From contig WPIO01000010.1 in NCBI GenBank assembly GCA_009760855.2, positions 8,349,501-8,413,500 of the forward strand: a DNA stretch of 64,000 nt, read 5' to 3'. Below the pieces are notes generated by a model that saw only the letters and a program-made list of their open reading frames with translations, did not search any database and was not told the origin of the DNA. The translations under genes were made by a program, and so were the position numbers. Of this stretch, positions 58,320 through 64,000 are shown one piece after another (position 1 is the first letter of the stretch; every line of letters begins with the position of its first letter). The stretch is from Cristatella mucedo. Taxonomy: Eukaryota > Bryozoa > Phylactolaemata > Cristatellidae.

Positions 58320-60870
58320 TGTCTGTCTGTCTGTCTCTCTTGCTATGGGTAGCCGCTGAGCGAGCGAGAGGACAGCAAACGACTACCGTTACGACTAAAC
58401 CCGCTCGGGTGGCGGCGCTAGCCATCTACCTACTGGCGGCCGCTTCCGTGCGACCGACGTGCTGGCGTCCGGCTGGTCCTCCGACATCAGATGCGCTGAG
58501 AGACAGCACGCTAGACGCGACCTTCTCGGCGGCGGCGCGATCACTGCCGCGCTAATGGGAAAGATCAATTAACGTTCATTAATTTTTAAAGAAAGCGTGC
58601 GCAATCGGCGAAGGTCGACCAATGGCGAAACGACCGCATCGCTCTAATTACGGTCGATCGGTTTCGTAGAGAGTCAGGATTTCCTTGCTGCCGTCCCTAA
58701 AGCGAGCGCCAGAAGGCCGCAGCCACGCTCGCGCCGCGTCGCGTGTCACTACGCAAGCGACGCGGCGACACGCGACGCGTCGATCGCGCGCTCCCCTTCG
58801 TCGGCTGCACTGCGGCCTCGAGCGCCGACACCTCGACGGGTTGCGGAAGTGCGGCAAGGCACCACTGGCTGCGGGCAGCGAGAGCTGCATCTTCGTAGGG
58901 CGTTGATGCCCACGCTAGCGTCATCTCACTGAACCGGTGCCGCCCGCGGCTCCGTCGCCGCGAGCTTCTGGTTCTGACGCTTCTTGGCTCTGACGTCGGC
59001 GAATCTTGCTGTCGGTTTAAGTTGAATCTGCCAGTCCCCTTATTGCAGCCGGGTTTTATCTGGTCCGCAAAAACCAGCCGTGCTCTGCAATCCAGGCCGG
59101 CGCGAATGCACTCACTAAGGCCATCCGAAGCTTCTGCATATAGTCTTCCTTGACCTCCGGTAGAACGCGTTTATATAAGAGTAAAGGCACCTCCTTCTTG
59201 GAAGGCGGGCAAATATCATATTTGTGCCTGTGGTCTGGCGAATTGACAACACATACCCACGTCGAGCCTCGACTCCGAGTCAATCAGCCAACTTAAAACG
59301 TCCCCTTCGCCGTTAAAGTGCTCAAGCAGCATTGCGGTAGGCCACCGCATCCGCTGCCGGAAGTAGCATGCGATACGAATATAACACCGACGCGCTAGTG
59401 ATGGCGCACAAACACCGCGATGCCGTAGCAGGTATACATTCTCCCCTTGGTACGGCTCGCAGCGCGCCTGCACGCAGTCGCTCGGCCTCCGACCTCCGCG
59501 TTGCATTTCCCCTCTACGGTGCTAGGTCTCTTCTGTCTCCTGGATCCGCTCGCCTGGCCTCTGCTCATCAGCTAATCGAAGGTGGGTTAGTGGACTACGG
59601 CTGCATACCAGCCTGCACCGACGCCGCAGACGCGACGCCGGCAAGTCGTCCCGTGCGCGTCCTTGTGTCGTGGCTACTTTTTTGTGCGATCTCTCGAGAG
59701 ACAGTCCTGTAATCTCGACCGCTTTGGCTGACATTTCAGGGTTAGCTTGCGCATAAGCTTCAACTGAACGGTTGCGAAAATTCGATGTCGCTAAGTGATT
59801 TGTCAAAAGCGCGTCGCTGCGGCTCCTGCGTACTAAAGTCTTTCGCTACAAAACGCAGCGCTCGCAACGGGTACTAGTCCATACGGGCGTGCGACTAACG
59901 CAGCCGATTAGCGTTACGCTAGCGTCGCGAAGCGCAGCTAACGAGTCTCAGGAGATGCACCGGTACATGCAGGTATGCCGACGGCAGAATAGCGTGGCAG
60001 CAATCTCGAGCTCCCATGCCTTAATGTAGCGATTCCATGTAGATCACACGCATGAGTCCATTCGACGGCCGCAGAGGGTCACGACTGAGCATCACAAGCC
60101 ATGACACATTTCTCTCACTTCGAAGCCCAAAGAACAGCTGACTGACCATCTCTACGCGACCCAGTTCGTGCAGCCTAAGCGTCTAAGGATAATGACCTAT
60201 CAGTTTCCAAATGCTTAAAATTCCCGAAAACGCCAATACGCTAAAGTACTGTAATATCTGACCGATTTAGCTGGCGCACCTTTCAATACCGGGGGACGAC
60301 CAAACCAGTCACGCTCCGCCGAATCGCCGCGAGAGAAGTGAGAAATCAACGTTTACGTATGAGCAAGATTGTAACAGATAAAGCCGCAGAGAGAATGAAA
60401 TTGTCGGGTTCTTCCTTAGGCATTCCAAAGAAGAAGAAACGATAACGGCAGGCATGGATCAGTTCGCCGTTTTCCACCCTGCGGTTTCGGTAAACAGATC
60501 GCAGCGTTAGTCCTGCCGATCGGGCGCAAGGCAGGCGCGTAACTCGTCGGTCCTTATTATTAGCTTCGCTCGATAAACGGAGGCACAGGCCCAATTTAGC
60601 GCTGGAGCTTGTGCCTTTCTATCGATTTTCAGGGGTAAACGGTCACTGTTGCGTGGGTGCGGCTCGAGAAAGAGTCGTATCCACGAAGCCCGGTCCGCTT
60701 GTTCACGCCCACTTATCACAGCCGTTCAAGTATTGCCACTGATCACATGAGAGGCGGCTTCCGGAGCCGGTCCGCTATTGGGGCGTCCGTCGCTTCCTGC
60801 GTCGCCGTCGAGCTCTCCTTTGCCCATCTGCCTGGCCCCGGGGCTTTCTAGCGGTGGTATGAGAGCGGGC
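58320..60870. other. GC-rich to mixed intergenic stretch, weak coding hints
   Basis: A minus-strand piece near 59060-59230 (KYDICPPSKKEVPLLLYKR, then VLPEVKEDYMQKLRMAL) looks protein-like but has no start and no family match. Pieces at 59522-59806 and 60346-60594 are weaker still. No repeats were recognised. Confidence 0.3.
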
Positions 60871-60878
60871 GCGTCGGA

Positions 60879-61210
60879 TTAGCGGTAGCGCTCATAGTCC
60901 TCGAACAGCCACAGGTGCTCCTCTCGCCGGTTGAAAGGCTCGTGACACGAACAGGTTGGTGCCTGTGAGCTGCCCGGACTGTGAATGTTGAAGCGTATTT
61001 CGTCGATGTACAACATTTGGAGCGCGCTAGATTATAGTTTTCCATGTTGAAAGTATTTTTCGTGGCGCTCTGCCAGCTGCGCGTCGCACTCTGACTCCAG
61101 GGCCGCAGTTTCGCTGATCGACGGGAAGGGGGCGTGGAGCCTGCCATCACGGACGTTTTGCGAACCTCTAGCTTCTAACGCGCTTGCAAACAGCGGTCCG
61201 AAAGGTCCGG
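60879..61210 (-). CDS. putative small gene or terminal exons, divergent from WASHC5
   Basis: The minus strand shows DGRLHAPFPSISETAALES then ECDAQLAERHEKYFQ (about 61045-61160). After a short break (possible intron of about 40 nt or a frame change) it shows MLYIDEIRFNIHSPGSS, QAPTCSCHEPFNRREEH and LWLFEDYERYR to a TAA at 60879-60881. The pieces look like real protein, not composition noise, but I recognise no family. No good ATG was found: the longer frame begins with GTG. If real it lies head to head with WASHC5, with starts within about 100 bp. Confidence 0.28.
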
Positions 61211-61290
61211 TTCTGCACGCTAGCTTACTAACCACTGCTTAATGAGTGTACAAATTTTCCACATTCGCTGTCAGGGATAGCAAGACCACA

Positions 61291-62035
61291 ATGGACTTTT
61301 TGGCGGAAAACAATCCTTGCGGGCAGACGGTGCTCCGCCTCGTCTCGAGAGGGAATGCGGTAATTGCCGAGATTTTGCGTCTCTCAGACTTTATTCCGCC
61401 GCTGTTCAAGATGGACAACAAGCAAGATTCACTCAAATATGCCGACATCCTCAGCGACTTCAGTTACTTTAAGACGGCCGAGTCTTTCGACAGCAAGATT
61501 AACTCCTCCGTCGTAAGTTGTAATGTCTAATAGAGTGCACGGCTTTGCTCCATCTGAGGCGTCGGAACGCCTGATATAGATGCTGGTAGTTAAGCTTGAT
61601 ATCGTCATTAAATACTCACTAGTCGGGCGATAGCGCAGACCAGCTTGGCTTTTGTGAATCGAGTATGCACGAGCAAATGAACAAGCGTGCCAACACTTTC
61701 TTCTATATATAGATGTACCTAGACATGATAGTGTGAAGCTGCATTTGCACATGCGGTACTGTTCGGATGGGCTGAGAGTGGCTGTCACCAGCCTCTTCTC
61801 AAACTCAGCTTGGTGTGCATAAGTTGGTTGGCAACTTCGTCAAGGAATGGCCCCGTTTTGCCACAGTCGCGATATTTGTCCATTGGTACGTGTTTAATGA
61901 TCTGAGAAGTATTGTGCTGCATGACTGCAATGGTCAACACGAGAGTCACTGGCTCTTGCCAACTCCACATTCGAACTCGTGCAGTTCTTACCAGTCCTTA
62001 CGAATTTGTGTATGTGCACTCGTTTGTGTGTGTAT

Positions 62036-62071
<36 letters not shown>

Positions 62072-62183
62072 CAGCGTGCGTGCACATGCACGCGTTTGTG
62101 TGTGTAGGTTTGCATAACTGCATGTGCATGCCTGCGCACCCTTACGGGTGTAGTGTTAGTGTGTGTGTGTGTGTATGTGTGTA

Positions 62184-62228
<45 letters not shown>

Positions 62229-64000
62229 ATGCTTGCAAGTGTGCATGCACGTGTGCCTACCCACTACTGGCTGTCAAATATTAGAAACTGCAGAACGGAG
62301 GCCAGGCATAGACATTAGGTTGAGCAGTCAAGTAGAGTATTTATGTCATCCGTGTGATGAGGCATCCCATGGTATTAGAGTTATGGTGGCAGCGGCAGAG
62401 GTAGTTCACCGAGCTCCCTTTGCATTGTTGCCGCTTGGTGAGCAGTGCCACGGCCATGCCTGTTCGCATCCAGTCTCAGTCTATACGAGACCTGCTCTCT
62501 TTTTCGACTGTTACCCACCCTAGCTGAAGATAGTTGGATTGTTTAACATTCGTCCATCGGAAGCCACTTCTCATTCTCGCGAGTTTGGCAGCGACTAGTC
62601 CACTCCAGCCCTTGCGTTAGAGGGTGCTTGTTCGGGCAGAAACTCGGATTCTAGGCTAGCCACTATTGATCGTCCATGCCTGGCCGTGTGCAGGAAAAGC
62701 AAGCCTCCGGTCATTTACAAGCGTCAAGTAGTGTGAATAGGAGACTCTGCGGTCAAGTCATTGGGCAAGAGTAGCAATATATGAAGTGGCTTAGTGATAA
62801 GTAATGCTTGAGAGTACACCGTTTGGTATATTATTTCAGCAATGAGGCTTTGCCGGTACATGTTGTGGTTGCTGAAATGGCACACTACTCACTTGACGTT
62901 TCTTTTTAAGCATATGGAAAGTGCATAGAAAGAACTTTAATTATCTGAGAGTGTCATATATACGTGTTTATTGTTATTATTATTACCACACACAGTCACA
63001 CACAGTCCTGCTTATTTTGAGATGGTGCAGTAGCCAACTGGTTAGCATCATTACCGATATGGAATCCTGGGGCCTTGGATTCCGATCTTACTAACGATAG
63101 ATAGAACTTTCCTTACTTGTCAGTGTACTCGCAAGCTGCCACTGGTGTGATCCAGAGGGCTGTCGGTAAGACGCCGATTCTATGTTCTTGTTGGTGCTGT
63201 CGAGCGACTCTTGTCCTCGAAATTACGTTCCGGGGAGCTTGAACAACATTTATGGTTGCTTATAATGCAAGTACATATATTTCCCTCTTTGCCTGGACTA
63301 GCGTACATTATGCAGCAGGTATGCTCTTTGGTTGCCGACAACAGCAGGTGTAATGGTTGCTGCTTGGCACCCATTTGCAATTATAAGCGTACATATCCAT
63401 TCACACAGCACACGGGAATTCGAGTAGACTAAGAGGGTGGAGACTGTAAGACGAGGCTTTAAAGCCCCGCATTGAGCATCGGATGCAACGTAGTCTTCTC
63501 GATACATCAATCGATAGAGTGCTGGGTCGGTAACCCAGAGGTCGCAGGATGTCTTTCCCCCTCTCGAGGCGAAACTCTTTCTCGACCCGTGTTCTCACGG
63601 CAGACAATGCTTGGTCTCCTGCCCTTTGAAAATTGAAAAATCATACACAGTCAAAGTTGCGTGTTGTTGGTATGCTGATGTTATGTAAGCCAACATGTAG
63701 CTCGTTGATTCCAGGTGTCTCATGTTTTACTCACGTCTGTTTTGCAAATTCTTGCGAGAAGTTTTTCTGCTCTAGTAAATTCGTGTGTTAAAAAAAATTA
63801 AATTTCAAACTGCATCTCTCCTTCACTCTCTATTTGCTGCAGGAGCTCCAGGATCTTGACGAGGAGTTCAGAGAGAACCACATTGAGATACTCACCAGGT
63901 TTTATCTGGCTTTCGAAAGCATTCACAAATACATTGTAGATCTGAATAGGTGTGTTGCCCGGTGCTCTCGCACCTCTTGGAAATGCACTCGCTCAGCTGC
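61291..64000 (+). CDS. WASHC5: WASHC5 (strumpellin), first two coding exons, 3'-partial
   Basis: Strumpellin is a large subunit of the WASH complex that activates Arp2/3 on endosomes. Exon 1, 61291-61512, runs from [22 protein letters not shown], then [19 protein letters not shown] and [10 protein letters not shown], nearly the same as the human start. Donor gtaagt after 61512, phase 0. Exon 2, 63843-63949: [19 protein letters not shown], then [17 protein letters not shown], donor gtgtgt, phase 2. The protein (about 1,160 residues in human) continues past the right edge. An upstream in-frame extension exists to 61246 but has no family support; the start at 61291 matches the family. Intron 1 holds two GT microsatellites, a LINE tail and tRNA-like sequences. 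Confidence 0.93.
62030..62228. repeat. two (GT)n microsatellites
   Basis: GT runs at about 62033-62069 and 62157-62228, separated by GC-richer sequence. In WASHC5 intron 1. Confidence 0.96.
62890..62988 (+). mobile_element. LINE tail fragment, diverged
   Basis: aagtgcatagaaagaactt, then atctgagagtgtcatatat and a TTA-rich tail. In WASHC5 intron 1. Confidence 0.5.
63005..63100 (+). repeat. tRNA-like SINE remnant
   Basis: gtagccaactggttagcat (A-box-like), then ggccttggattccgatctt (B-box-like). In WASHC5 intron 1. Possibly the same SINE-3 family as 63490. Confidence 0.4.
63490..63555 (+). repeat. tRNA-like SINE-3 remnant
   Basis: tctcgatacatcaatcgat, agagtgctgggtcggtaac and ccagaggtcgcagg match the tRNA-like stretch at 700-752 in arrangement. 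It lacks an intact B box. Confidence 0.42.

Overview
The window looks like invertebrate metazoan nuclear DNA. Its genes are split by introns, with clear GT-AG and a few GC-AG borders. The introns are full of non-LTR retrotransposon 3' ends, tRNA-derived SINEs and long dinucleotide repeats. One block resembles a multicopy gene family that I know from arthropods, cnidarians and similar animals. The phylum cannot be fixed from sequence alone. There are no prokaryotic signals.

Four conserved genes can be read through with phase-matched exons. (1) Plus strand, 1 to about 11.7 kb: the 3' two thirds of a REXO5/NEF-sp-like DEDDh RNA exonuclease, open at the left edge, with a stretch between 7.3 and 11.5 kb where I cannot find the expected RRM-coding exons. 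(2) Minus strand, 37.5 to 12.56 kb: a 16-exon FYVE-domain SARA (ZFYVE9/16) orthologue, about 1,573 residues as modelled. It has a very large low-complexity 5' exon, an intact FYVE finger, an RVxF-type PP1 docking motif and the whole SARA C-terminal domain. Genes 1 and 2 are convergent and their 3' UTRs may overlap. (3) Plus strand, 43.1 to 49.9 kb: the four-exon complex I subunit NDUFA11, 170 residues. (4) Plus strand, from 61.29 kb: the first two coding exons of WASHC5 (strumpellin), running off the right edge.

The rest is mobile or simple sequence. A L2/CR1-like LINE (family A here) has left more than fifteen 5'-truncated copies ending in (TTA)n. A second LINE (family B) has a longer copy at 13.9-15.2 kb and another at 32.2-32.9 kb that is split by a family A insertion. 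SINE-1 is tRNA-derived with its own tail. SINE-2 is tRNA-derived with a 3' end copied from the family A LINE tail. There is also a Tc1-like transposase remnant (33.7-34.1 kb), a MITE-like element (17.3-17.6 kb), a broken copy of the multicopy invertebrate family (51.1-52.6 kb), a 13-bp minisatellite and several long CA, AG, AT and CT tracts.

The 53-61 kb interval is GC-rich in parts and holds only weak candidate exons on the minus strand. Two are described with low confidence. I found no convincing new multi-gene system. The observations most worth following are the SINE-2/LINE shared tail, the GC-AG introns, the divergent Smad-binding region of SARA and the MITE.
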